A stretch of 64,000 bases of DNA from Gammaproteobacteria bacterium. Lineage in GTDB: Bacteria; Pseudomonadota; Gammaproteobacteria; Pseudomonadales; Pseudomonadaceae. The translations under genes and the position numbers were made by a program. The stretch's first letter is position 1. Each line of letters starts with the position of its first letter. This document shows positions 53,268 to 61,973 of this stretch, piece by piece. Under the pieces are notes generated by a model. The model was not told where the DNA came from, did no database searches, and saw only the letters and a list, made by a program, of their open reading frames with translations. The stretch is taken from contig CAJCIO010000149.1 of assembly GCA_903970465.1 (NCBI GenBank), positions 45,097-109,096 on the forward strand. The letters run 5' to 3'.

Positions 53268-54581
53268 TCAAGGATGCTCAGCCACCCCCGCAGCCGCCGG
53301 TTTGTTTGGCGCCGGGGCGAAACGCAGCGCGGTCAACGCACCGACCCCGCCCATGACCAGACAATAGCCGACACACACCCAAGGGCTCCAAGGCACCAGC
53401 GCAATCAGCAACAGGGGCGTGGTACTCGCCCAGGCGGCGTAGGCGACGTTATAGGTGAAGGAAATACCCGAGACGCGGATGTCGGCCGGAAACAACCCGA
53501 CCATCACCGAGGGCACCACCCCGACCACGCCACATCCCAGCCCCGCCAACGCGTAGGCCACTCCCGGCCACGCCCAGCCACCGATCAGGCTGGCATACAG
53601 CCAGGCCACGCCGATCGGCAACAGGAGGCTGTACACCAGCAAGGCTCGCCACGCGCCGATACGATCAACCAGCAAGCCTGCCAGTACACAGCCAATATTG
53701 AGAAACACGATACCCAGGCTGCTGAGGGCGAAGGTGTGGCTGGCCGTCATGCCGAAACGTTGCTGCATCAAGGTCGGTGTGATCACCACCAGAACCACCA
53801 CGGCAGACGTCAGTACACAGGTGAGGATGACAGCAGGCCACATGGCCTTGCGGTGCTCGCGCAACACAGTGCGCAGCGGCAATTCCTGGCGGTGTTCATT
53901 ACGCTCGCGCAGGGCCAGAAATACCGGCGTCTCACTCAACCAGCGTCGCAACCACACGCCGATCACGCCAAACACGCCACCCAGCAGGAACGGCAGGCGC
54001 CAGGCGTAAGCGAGAATCTCCTGCGGGGTGAACAGCTGCGCCAGCGCCGTGGCGGTCAGTGCGCCGAGCAGGTAGCCGAACGTCAGCCCCGCCTGCAGGA
54101 AACCCAAGGCATAGCCACGGCGCCCGGCCGGCGCGTGCTCTGCCACGAACACCCAGGCACTCGGCACCTCGCCGCCCACTGCGGCGCCTTGAAGGATGCG
54201 CAAGGCCAGCAGGATCAGCGGCGCGGCGTAGCCGATTTCGGCGTAGGTGGGCATCACGCCGATCAACAGGCATGGCAGGGCCATCATCAGGATGCTCAGA
54301 CTGAAGACCTTCTTGCGCCCCATGCGATCGGCAAAGTGCGCCATGAGAATGCCACCCAAAGGCCTGGCCAGATAGCCGGTGACGAAAATGCCGAAGCTTT
54401 GCAGCAGGCGCAGCCACTGCGGCATCTCGGGCGGGAAAAACAGCTGGCTGAGGGTCAGGGCGAAGAACACGAAAATGATGAAATCGTAGATTTCCAGCGC
54501 ACCGCCCAAAGCGGCCAGACCTAAAGTCTTGTGGTCGCTGCGGGTCAGGCGCAGCGGTCGGGCTAGAGGCTTGGCAGACAT
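53268..54581 (-). CDS. MHS-family MFS transporter
   Basis: 437 residues, 12 TM segments, metabolite:H+ symporter type. N-terminal LGGALEIYDFIIFVFFALTL and loop 2-3 GGILMAHFADRMGRKKVFSL are family hallmarks; RILQGAAVGGEVPSAWVFVA in TM4-5. Usual substrates are organic acids or compatible solutes (citrate, shikimate, proline/betaine); not determinable. ATG 54581 has AAGGA at good spacing. Divergent from the thioesterase gene. Confidence 0.88.
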   Translation of the reverse strand: MSAKPLARPLRLTRSDHKTLGLAALGGALEIYDFIIFVFFALTLSQLFFPPEMPQWLRLLQSFGIFVTGYLARPLGGILMAHFADRMGRKKVFSLSILMMALPCLLIGVMPTYAEIGYAAPLILLALRILQGAAVGGEVPSAWVFVAEHAPAGRRGYALGFLQAGLTFGYLLGALTATALAQLFTPQEILAYAWRLPFLLGGVFGVIGVWLRRWLSETPVFLALRERNEHRQELPLRTVLREHRKAMWPAVILTCVLTSAVVVLVVITPTLMQQRFGMTASHTFALSSLGIVFLNIGCVLAGLLVDRIGAWRALLVYSLLLPIGVAWLYASLIGGWAWPGVAYALAGLGCGVVGVVPSVMVGLFPADIRVSGISFTYNVAYAAWASTTPLLLIALVPWSPWVCVGYCLVMGGVGALTALRFAPAPNKPAAAGVAEHP

Positions 54582-54714
54582 GCAATCATCCTTCGATGAA
54601 ATAGGCGGCGCTCGCATGGCACCGTCCGAAAGCGCGCAGGATAGCAAAAACCGTCGGCGGCGGTTCACCCCGCTGGCAACGTCCTGGAGCCTCGACCTGT
54701 TTGTCACGGAGTTT

Positions 54715-54750
54715 GGCCGTTATACGGCCAGCAATGATATTTCTATCATA
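54715..54750. promoter_or_regulatory. Two palindromes between MHS transporter and thioesterase genes
   Basis: TGGCCGTTATACGGCCA (54715-54731) is a 17-base palindrome; ATGATA-TTTC-TATCAT (54735-54750) follows four bases later. CATAAT (54748-54753) is a possible -10 for the thioesterase gene. No adjacent regulator. Confidence 0.5.
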
Positions 54751-54795
54751 ATACTATTGCACCACCCTCCTCGACTCGAACAAGGAATCGTCCTG

Positions 54796-55335
54796 ATGCA
54801 GACCCCGTCTCTGGAAGAAATATTGGCCCAGTGGAAAGCCCAGGAAGCGGCCATACGCGCCACCTTGGGTGAGCCGGGTGCCCTGAGCATGGCGCAAGTC
54901 AGCGCGCTGACACCGAAAGAGTTCTTCGAAGGCATCGCCCGCGGTGAACTGCCCTGCCCGCCCATTGGTGTATTGCTGGATTTCGTGCCGATAGAATGGT
55001 CGACGGGTACCTTTACCTTTCAAGGCACCCCGGATGTACGGCATTACAATCCACTGGGCGCGGTACATGGTGGCTATGCCGCGACGCTGCTGGATTCGTG
55101 CATGGGCTGCGCGATTCACACCTGCCTGCAGAAGGGCCAGGGCTATACCACCCTGGACCTGCGCATCAGCTACGTTCGTGGCATGAACGAGGCCACCGGC
55201 CCGGTTCGCGCCGAAGGCAAGGTGGTGCACGTCGGTCGATCCACGGCACTGGCCGAAGGCCGTATCGTCGACGCCAATGGCCGTCTCTACGCTACCGGCA
55301 CCACCACCTGCATGCTGTTCGGCAAGGCCGACTGA
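54796..55335 (+). CDS. PaaI-type hotdog thioesterase
   Basis: 179 residues. Hotdog domain with DVRHYNPLGAVHGGYAATLL (catalytic HGG), CMGCAIHTCLQKGQGYTTLD and VGRSTALAEGRIVDANG. An N-terminal helical extension (LEEILAQWKAQEAAIRA) precedes it. Hydrolyses some acyl-CoA; substrate unknown. ATG 54796 has AAGGA upstream. Confidence 0.88.
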   Translation: MQTPSLEEILAQWKAQEAAIRATLGEPGALSMAQVSALTPKEFFEGIARGELPCPPIGVLLDFVPIEWSTGTFTFQGTPDVRHYNPLGAVHGGYAATLLDSCMGCAIHTCLQKGQGYTTLDLRISYVRGMNEATGPVRAEGKVVHVGRSTALAEGRIVDANGRLYATGTTTCMLFGKAD

Positions 55336-55343
55336 GGACGAGC

Positions 55344-55832
55344 TCAGTGGTCCAGGGGTGGCAACGGCTTGTGCATCGGCCGCAACGGCACGCTTGCCAC
55401 TCGCAACGCCTGGCCGTTTTCCCGATACCCCAAGTGCTGATAGAACCCCTGGCCGGTGAGCGTGCTGTAAATCAGCACTCGGGCCCGGCCGATGCGCGCC
55501 AGATGCCGCTCCAGGGATTTCATCAGGCTCTGCCCGACACCCCGGCGGAAAAACTCCGGCAGCACGTAACAAAGGCTCACCTCACCCGTGTTGCGTACCA
55601 TGCCGACGCCGACCGGCTTGCCCTGCAGCCAGGCAACCTCTACCTGCGCGGTACTGTCCGAGAGCCACGCGCTTACCTGCTCTGCCGAATGACGGCGTAG
55701 CCAGGCATTGACCAGCAACGGGTTGTTTCGATGATCGAGGGCACAGCCCGCTCGAAACGAGCGGATGAGGATTCGACTGACAAGGCTCGCATCACTGGCC
55801 TTGGCGGGGAGGACTTGGGGGTAGATATCCAT
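55344..55832 (-). CDS. GNAT acetyltransferase
   Basis: 162 residues. Acetyl-CoA-binding motif A is LCYVLPEFFRRGVGQSLMKS (RRGVGQ), with motif B LIYSTLTGQGFYQHLGYREN. Substrate not evident. Convergent with the thioesterase gene. Confidence 0.88.
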   Translation of the reverse strand: MDIYPQVLPAKASDASLVSRILIRSFRAGCALDHRNNPLLVNAWLRRHSAEQVSAWLSDSTAQVEVAWLQGKPVGVGMVRNTGEVSLCYVLPEFFRRGVGQSLMKSLERHLARIGRARVLIYSTLTGQGFYQHLGYRENGQALRVASVPLRPMHKPLPPLDH

Positions 55833-55920
55833 ATCATGACTCCTGCTCCAGAGTGGTAGGCCCCGAAAAGGGCCAACGTCAACATACGCCCCACAGTGGC
55901 ATCGAGCGACCCTCGCAGCG

Positions 55921-57330
55921 TTACAAATCGTGTGCTTGCGAACGCGCCCTCGCCGCTGCGCCCTGAGCCAGGGTCGAGGGCCCCACAGGCTCAGCGCCGA
56001 TGGGCGCAGCAGTGCGCAAGGGCAGCCGCAACAACACGCTCAGGCCACCCTCGCGATTATCGAAATCAAGCCGACCCGCGCAGCGCTCGACGATCGCTTG
56101 CACGATGGCCAGACCCAAGCCGCAGCCCGCTTGCGGACCGCTGCGCCAGAAGCGTTGGGTGAGTTGCTGCAGGTCGGCGGCTGCGATGCCGGGGCCCTGA
56201 TCCTCGACCTCGAACAGCGCCTGCCCGGCATCCGCGCGCAGCCGCAACACCACCTGGGTGGTGGCAGGACTGTGCCGCAGTGCGTTGTCCAGCAGATTGC
56301 GCAACGCCGCGATAGCCAGTGCCGAAGGCATCTCCAGACAAGCGGCCGACAGCCGCTGCGGTATCTGCAGATCGATCCGTTCGCGATCTCCATGGCTGGC
56401 ATCCTCGATGGCCAGTCGCGCGACCTGCTCAGCCGTGCACTGTACGCCGTCATCGAACGACAGGCTGCCCTCCACGCGCGCCAGCAAGAGCAATTGCTCC
56501 AGCGTCCGGTGCAAGCGATCGGCGCCCAGCTCGGCGTTTTCCAGCGCCTGCTCACGCACACTGCCGTCGGTCATGCGTGCCACTTGCAGGTGGGTCTTGA
56601 CCGCCGTCAGCGGGCTGCGCAGCTCATGGGCGGCGTCACCGGTCAGCCGACGTTCCCGCTCGAGGGCGCGGGCGATGCGCAAGAACAAGGCGTTCTGGGT
56701 CGCCTGCAACGGCTGCAGCTCGCTGGGCAGCCGATCTATCTGCAATGGTTCGAGGGAGTCTGGACTGCGTCGGGTTAGGGCATCACGCATACGATGCAGC
56801 GGCGCCAGGCCTTGGCGCACGCCTAGCCACAACACGCCGAGGCTACCCAGCAAGGCCATCAACACCGGCGCCGACGCCGCCAGCAGCATCGAGGTGTTCA
56901 GCGCTTCCCGCTCCTGCTGGCGGTCGGCGGTGGTGATGCGCACGTCATCCCGGGCCAGGGTGAAACTGCGCCAGTGGGCGCCGTCGATGACTTGATCGTG
57001 AAAGCCGCTCCTCTGGTCATCCAGGGTCTGCTCGGCACTGCTGTGGCTCCGGGCCAGGATCTCGCCGCGCAGGGAGCTGACCTGGCACGCCATGCCGTCG
57101 GGAATGCTTAATTGATCGGCACTGAAATGGGTGCCGTTGCCCTGGGTCGACAGTGGCACGGGCAATTGATCGACCAGCCCGGCGACCATGCGTGCCGAAG
57201 CCACCAAGCGCTGATCGAGGGAAAACATCATCTGATTGCGCAGATCGCGAAACATCCAGGCCGCCGCCAGCGCCCAGATCAGGATGAAAGCACCGCCCAG
57301 AATCAGGCTCAGGCGCAGACGCAGGCTCAT
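55921..57330 (-). CDS. QseC/PmrB-type sensor histidine kinase
   Basis: 469 residues: TM1 (about 7-28), periplasmic sensor of about 120 residues, TM2 (about 150-170), HAMP-like linker, H-box GDAAHELRSPLTA (His about 249), N-box LRNLLDNALRHS, G1 EDQGPGIA, G2 GCGLGLAIVQA. Partner of the response regulator upstream, whose stop it overlaps by four bases. Signal unknown; context with a thiol-disulfide protein suggests redox or metal stress. Confidence 0.9.
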   Translation of the reverse strand: MSLRLRLSLILGGAFILIWALAAAWMFRDLRNQMMFSLDQRLVASARMVAGLVDQLPVPLSTQGNGTHFSADQLSIPDGMACQVSSLRGEILARSHSSAEQTLDDQRSGFHDQVIDGAHWRSFTLARDDVRITTADRQQEREALNTSMLLAASAPVLMALLGSLGVLWLGVRQGLAPLHRMRDALTRRSPDSLEPLQIDRLPSELQPLQATQNALFLRIARALERERRLTGDAAHELRSPLTAVKTHLQVARMTDGSVREQALENAELGADRLHRTLEQLLLLARVEGSLSFDDGVQCTAEQVARLAIEDASHGDRERIDLQIPQRLSAACLEMPSALAIAALRNLLDNALRHSPATTQVVLRLRADAGQALFEVEDQGPGIAAADLQQLTQRFWRSGPQAGCGLGLAIVQAIVERCAGRLDFDNREGGLSVLLRLPLRTAAPIGAEPVGPSTLAQGAAARARSQAHDL

Positions 57331-58010
57331 GCGTCCTCCTGCGTCGGCAGGTGCGCGGGCCCCAGACGGTAGCCCAGGCCGCGCACTGTCTCGACGATGC
57401 CGTTGCCCAATTTGCGCCGCAGGTGGTGAATGTGCACATTGAGGGCGTTGCTTTCGACCTCGTCGCTGAAGCCGTAGACACTGTCCTTGAGTTGATCGCC
57501 TGAAAGCACACGGCCGCGGTTATGCAACAACGCCTGCAGCAACGCTTGCTCGCGCCGTGACAAGTCCACCACTGCCTCACCCAGCCAAGCCTCGCGACTG
57601 CTGGGGTCGTACCGCAGCGGCCCGTGCTCGATGACATTGACCGTACGCCCGGCAGCGCGGCGCAACAAGGTGTGCAGACGGGCGCAGAGCTCGCGCAGGT
57701 CGAACGGCTTGAGCAAGTAATCGTCGGCGCCTGCTTGCAGCCCGGCGACCCGATCGGTCACTGCATCGCGGGCGGTCAGCACCAGTACCGGCAGCACCTG
57801 CCCCTGATGACGCAGGCGCTGCAACAGCTTGAGGCCGTCTTCGTCGGGCAGTCCGAGGTCCAGCACCATCACATCGAAATGCCCGGTATGCAGCAGGCTT
57901 TGCGCCGCGGCAGCGGTCGCCACGCGATCGACGATCAGGCCCTGAACGCCGAGCCCGGCGACGATACCGCTGGCAATCAGGTCGTCATCCTCACAAAGCA
58001 GTACGTGCAT
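57327..58010 (-). CDS. QseB/PmrA-type response regulator
   Basis: 227 residues. Receiver LLCEDDDLIASG, phospho-acceptor in VMVLDLGLPDEDGL (about 51), Lys in LLKPFDLRE; winged helix ending VRGLGYRLG. Start ATG 58010 (MHVLLCEDD) by family, although ATG 58019 is possible. Divergent from the tlpA-like gene, with a tandem-hexamer box between them. Confidence 0.9.
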   Translation of the reverse strand: MHVLLCEDDDLIASGIVAGLGVQGLIVDRVATAAAAQSLLHTGHFDVMVLDLGLPDEDGLKLLQRLRHQGQVLPVLVLTARDAVTDRVAGLQAGADDYLLKPFDLRELCARLHTLLRRAAGRTVNVIEHGPLRYDPSSREAWLGEAVVDLSRREQALLQALLHNRGRVLSGDQLKDSVYGFSDEVESNALNVHIHHLRRKLGNGIVETVRGLGYRLGPAHLPTQEDA

Positions 58011-58120
58011 GGGGGTCATCTCAGGGCAGAAAGGCAAAGGTCGACGGGCAGCATGGTCGAGGCCGATTAAGCGAGGATTATAGCCACACGGGCTACCGAT
58101 CGATGGTTGCGGGTAATACC

Positions 58121-58137
58121 GTTAATCTGCGGTTAAC
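58121..58137. promoter_or_regulatory. Tandem hexamer box GTTAAT-N5-GTTAAC
   Basis: Two direct hexamers with 5-base spacing (11-base period), the architecture of binding sites for OmpR/PhoB-family regulators. Located in the 313-base gap between the response-regulator gene and the TlpA-like gene, which otherwise holds only a REP doublet. Confidence 0.5.
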
Positions 58138-58201
58138 CGAATGGACGCATGCTTCGACCTGTGGCCACCCTCTACCTCTGCGCTTTGCCACACGCAGTCC
58201 C

Positions 58202-58291
58202 GGTCTCTTCGCGAGCAAGCCTTGCTGCCACAGGTGTACGGCTCGGGTTCGGCTGGCACTGCAGAAGCAAGGCTTGCGCGCGAAGAGGCCG
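58202..58291. repeat. REP doublet of a second family
   Basis: GGTCTCTTCGCGAGCAAGCC pairs with GGCTTGCGCGCGAAGAGGCC about 50 bases away. Sequence differs from the GCGAGGGGGC family above. It lies within the leader of the TlpA-like gene. Confidence 0.75.
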
Positions 58292-58323
58292 GCAACATCA
58301 CCGCTTATTCTGGATACCCCCAC

Positions 58324-59133
58324 ATGCTGAGCTTCAACCTCGGGCCCTTCGCCCTGTCGCTGCAACACCTGAGCCTGCTGGCAGCGGTCGGCCTGGGCAT
58401 GGCCGTGGCGTGGGGAATCGAGCGCCGCGGACCTGCCAAGCGGCCGGGAGAATCAGTCATATTCTGGCTATTCATCATCGCGCTGATCGTAGCTCGTGCA
58501 GGTTTCGTCATCCGCTACTGGCCGCAATACCACAACGATCCGCTGCAAGCGATCGACCTGCGCGATGGCGGCTTCCTGGCCTGGCCCGGGGTGGTGACGA
58601 TGGTGCTGGGCACGCTGCTGATCGGCTGGCGCCGCGCGTCACTGCGGCGCCCGGTTGGCTGGGGCGTGAGCGCAGGCCTGGTGCTCTGGACACTGGTCAG
58701 TGTCACCACCCAGCATCTGGATCAAAACCGGCGCCTGCCCGATCTGCACCTGCAAAACGCATCAGGCCTGACGGTGCCGTTGGCCGACCCACGCGGGCGG
58801 CCGATGGTGGTCAACCTGTGGGCCACCTGGTGTCCGCCTTGTCGGCGCGAGATGCCCGTGCTGCGCCAGGCCATGCAGGACTATCCGCAAGTGGCCTTCG
58901 TGCTGGTCAATCAAGGCGAAAGCGTGGCGGATGTCAGCACCTTTCTCGGGACTGTCGGTATCGACAGCACCCAGGTGCTGTTCGACCAGCAGACGGCGCT
59001 GGCGCAACAGGTGGGCTCGGCCGCCTTGCCGACCACCCTGTTCTACAGCGCCGACGGCCACCTGGTAGGCACGCATCTGGGGGAATTGTCGACGGCCAGC
59101 CTGGCCCATGCGCTGGAGATGTTCGAGCAGTGA
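58324..59133 (+). CDS. Membrane-anchored TlpA/DsbE-like thiol-disulfide protein
   Basis: 269 residues. N-terminal part of about 125 residues has four hydrophobic segments and an Lgt-like stretch (LIVARAGFVIRYWPQYHNDP, DLRDGGFLAWPG); C-terminal periplasmic thioredoxin fold with WATWCPPCRREMPVL (CPPC, Cys about 170 and 173) and cis-Pro in AALPTTLFYS. Likely a periplasmic thiol reductase or oxidase. The Lgt-like half lacks most of the Lgt catalytic features, so it is probably just an anchor. ATG 58324 chosen as the start of TM1. Confidence 0.82.
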   Translation: MLSFNLGPFALSLQHLSLLAAVGLGMAVAWGIERRGPAKRPGESVIFWLFIIALIVARAGFVIRYWPQYHNDPLQAIDLRDGGFLAWPGVVTMVLGTLLIGWRRASLRRPVGWGVSAGLVLWTLVSVTTQHLDQNRRLPDLHLQNASGLTVPLADPRGRPMVVNLWATWCPPCRREMPVLRQAMQDYPQVAFVLVNQGESVADVSTFLGTVGIDSTQVLFDQQTALAQQVGSAALPTTLFYSADGHLVGTHLGELSTASLAHALEMFEQ

Positions 59134-59143
59134 CGGGGCGCCC

Positions 59144-60673
59144 TCAGTGCCCGGACGCCGCCGGCCCGGCCTTGGCACTGAATGGCGGCTTGGCCAGCCA
59201 GACGAACACCACGAGCGCCGCGAACATCCAGCCCATCAACGTAAAGTAATCCACCGTCGACAACATGTACGCCTGGCTTTCGACGATCTGGTCCAATTGG
59301 CTATAGGTCGTCTGCCCCGCTCCGCCCATGACCTGCATCGTGTGCTGCGTCGCTGGATCGTAGGCCGTGATGCTCTCGGTCAGGTAGGCATGGTGCTGAT
59401 TGGCACGGCGAATCCAGATCCACGTGGTCAACGAAGCCGCAAAGCTGCCACCTAGCGTGCGCAAGAAGGTCGCCAGGCCGGAACCGTCAGCGATCTGCGA
59501 CGGCGGAAGGTCCGACAGCAGGATGCTCAGGGTCGGCATGAAGAACAGCGCGATACCAATCCCCATGAACAGCTGTACCAGCGCGATGTGGGTGAAATCC
59601 ACCTCATTGGTAAAGCCTGCGCGCATGAAGCAGCTGGCCCCAATGGCCGTGAAGGCCAGCCCGGAGAGGATCCGCAGGTCGAATTTGTGCGCGTACTTGC
59701 CCACGAACGGCGACATCAGTACGGGCAGGATACCGATAGGCGCCACTGCCAATCCCGCCCAGGTCGCGGTGTAGCCCAATTGGGTCTGCAACCATTGCGG
59801 CAGGATCAGGTTGATGCCGAAGAATCCCGCGTAGCCCATCACCAGGGTCATGGTGCCCACGCGGAAATTGCGATATTTGAACAGCCGCAGATTCACCACC
59901 GGGTGCTCGTCGGTCATTTCCCAGATGATGAACACGGTCAGCGCGATCGCCGAAATCACCGCACCGATGATGATGAAGTTGGACTCGAACCAGTCCATGT
60001 CATTGCCCTTGTCGAGCACCACTTGCAGCGCACCGACGCCAATGATCAAGGTGATCAGACCCACGTAGTCCATGGGCTGGCGACTGAGGGTCACTGGCCG
60101 GGCCGCCAATTGCTGGCGCACGATCCCGGCCGCGATGATGCCCACCGGGATATTGATGAAGAAGATCCACGGCCAGCTGTAGCTGTCGGTGATCCAGCCG
60201 CCGAGGATGGGGCCGGCAATAGGTGCCACCACCGTAACCATCGCCAGCAACGCCAACGCCATCCCCCGTTTGGCCGGGGGATACACCGCGATCAGCAGCG
60301 TCTGTGTCATCGGGTAGAGCGGCCCGGCCACCAGGCCCTGGATCACGCGAAAGCCCACCAGTTCGGGCATCGACGTCGAGATACCACATAAAAACGACGC
60401 CAGCACGAACAGCAGCGTCGCCCACAGGAACAGCTTGACCTCGCCGAAGCGACGGCTCAGCCAGCCGGTCAGCGGCAAGGCGATGGCGTTGCTCACCGCG
60501 AACGAGGTGATGACCCAGGTGCCCTGCTCGGAACTCACTCCCAGATTGCCGGAAATCGTCGGCAAGGCGACGTTGGCAATGGTGGTGTCGAGCACTTGCA
60601 TGAATGTCGCCAGCGACAGCCCGATGGTACTGAGCAGCAGGCTGGGCGGCGTGAACGACGCATTGTTGCTCAT
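59144..60673 (-). CDS. DHA2-family (EmrB-like) drug efflux permease
   Basis: 509 residues, 14 TM segments, inner membrane. Motif C-like region MVTVVAPIAGPILGGWITDS and LDTTIANVALPTISGNLG (DHA2 motif D1) are clear. Pumps drugs through the adaptor and outer-membrane channel encoded upstream. ATG 60673 has AAGGA. Last gene of the operon. Confidence 0.93.
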   Translation of the reverse strand: MSNNASFTPPSLLLSTIGLSLATFMQVLDTTIANVALPTISGNLGVSSEQGTWVITSFAVSNAIALPLTGWLSRRFGEVKLFLWATLLFVLASFLCGISTSMPELVGFRVIQGLVAGPLYPMTQTLLIAVYPPAKRGMALALLAMVTVVAPIAGPILGGWITDSYSWPWIFFINIPVGIIAAGIVRQQLAARPVTLSRQPMDYVGLITLIIGVGALQVVLDKGNDMDWFESNFIIIGAVISAIALTVFIIWEMTDEHPVVNLRLFKYRNFRVGTMTLVMGYAGFFGINLILPQWLQTQLGYTATWAGLAVAPIGILPVLMSPFVGKYAHKFDLRILSGLAFTAIGASCFMRAGFTNEVDFTHIALVQLFMGIGIALFFMPTLSILLSDLPPSQIADGSGLATFLRTLGGSFAASLTTWIWIRRANQHHAYLTESITAYDPATQHTMQVMGGAGQTTYSQLDQIVESQAYMLSTVDYFTLMGWMFAALVVFVWLAKPPFSAKAGPAASGH

Positions 60674-60734
60674 CACTTGTCCTTCGAAGGCGTGGTGCCG
60701 CGACTTGACCAGTCGGGGCACAGGGAGAAGCGGA

Positions 60735-61958
60735 TCAGCGCTGGGCGGTGCTGCCAGCGGCGCTGTTGTCGTGGATCAGACGGGCGATCATGGCGTCGGC
60801 TTCACCCAGCTGCTGGTCGTAGACATTGGTGGTGAACGACGCCTTTTGCGGCGGTTGCTGCGCCAACACCGGGCCGCTCTGGTCGTGCAAGTCGACATCG
60901 ACCACCGTCGACAGACCGATGCGCAAGGGATGCTTGGCCAGCTCGTCGGCATTGATGTGAATGCGCACCGGCACTCGCTGGACGATCTTGATCCAGTTAC
61001 CCGTGGCGTTCTGCGTCGGCAACAAGGCAAACGCGCTGCCGGTACCGGCACCGAGGCTGTCGATGGTGCCGCTGTACTTGATGTCGCTGCCGTAGATGTC
61101 GGATTCGATCTCGACGGTCTGGCCGATACGCATGTTGCGCAGCTGGGTTTCCTTGAAGTTGGCATCGATCCACAACTGGTTCAGCGGGATCACAGCCATG
61201 GTCGCGGTGCCCGGCTGAATGCGCTGGCCCAGTTGCACGGTGCGCTTGGCGACGTAGCCGGTGACCGGTGCGATCAGCGTGGTCCGCGCATTGGCCAGGT
61301 AGGCATCACGCAGTTGGGCGGCAGCGACCTGCACGTCCGGATGATCGGAAATCACCGTCGCATCCACCAGCGCCGAGGTGCTCGCCAGTTGTTGCAAGGC
61401 ATTGTTCAACGCGCTCTGGGCCGAGCTCAGGTCGTCCCGAGCGTGGGACAGTTCTTCCTGGGAAATCGCCCCGCCCGCGGCCAGGCTGCGACGGCGGTTG
61501 AAGTTGTCCTGGGCTTTTTGCACGTCGGAACGGCGCGCATTGACCTGCGCCTTCATGCCGTCGACGTTGCTGTACAGCCCGCGCACCTGACGCACGGCCT
61601 TGGCCAGATTGGCCTGGGCATTTTGCAGGGCGATCTTGGCATCGGCCGGATCGAACTGCAGCAGCACTTGCCCGGCGTGCACCAGGTCGCCGTCGTCGGC
61701 GCCGATACTCGTCACGGTACCGGTGACCAGCGGCGTGATCTCCACCACATTGCCGTTGACGTAGGCGTCGTCGGTGCTTTCATTGAAGCGCCCGTACAGC
61801 TCGTGATAGGCCCATACACCGAGGCCGGCGAGCACCACCACGATCAGTACGATGAACAGCATCAGCTTGCGCTTGCCGCCGCCTTTTTTCTCGGGTGCGG
61901 CTTTATCCTGCGGCTGGGCGTTGTTGTCGGGAGCAGTATTGGAAGAGGCAGTAGCCAT
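60735..61958 (-). CDS. HlyD/EmrA-type membrane-fusion adaptor
   Basis: 407 residues. A TM segment (about 31-51), barrel-sandwich/lipoyl halves (DAYVNGNVVEITPLVTGTVT; TTLIAPVTGYVAKRTVQLGQ), a long coiled-coil hairpin between them, then beta-barrel domain. Connects EmrB-like permease to the outer-membrane channel. Confidence 0.94.
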   Translation of the reverse strand: MATASSNTAPDNNAQPQDKAAPEKKGGGKRKLMLFIVLIVVVLAGLGVWAYHELYGRFNESTDDAYVNGNVVEITPLVTGTVTSIGADDGDLVHAGQVLLQFDPADAKIALQNAQANLAKAVRQVRGLYSNVDGMKAQVNARRSDVQKAQDNFNRRRSLAAGGAISQEELSHARDDLSSAQSALNNALQQLASTSALVDATVISDHPDVQVAAAQLRDAYLANARTTLIAPVTGYVAKRTVQLGQRIQPGTATMAVIPLNQLWIDANFKETQLRNMRIGQTVEIESDIYGSDIKYSGTIDSLGAGTGSAFALLPTQNATGNWIKIVQRVPVRIHINADELAKHPLRIGLSTVVDVDLHDQSGPVLAQQPPQKASFTTNVYDQQLGEADAMIARLIHDNSAAGSTAQR

Positions 61959-61973
61959 GACAAGTACCTTGAA

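Noticed and set aside
53124..54524. Gln/His/Arg-rich plus-strand open frame opposite the MHS transporter
   Set aside because: Composition is that of an antisense shadow of a membrane protein; the transporter on the minus strand is clear.
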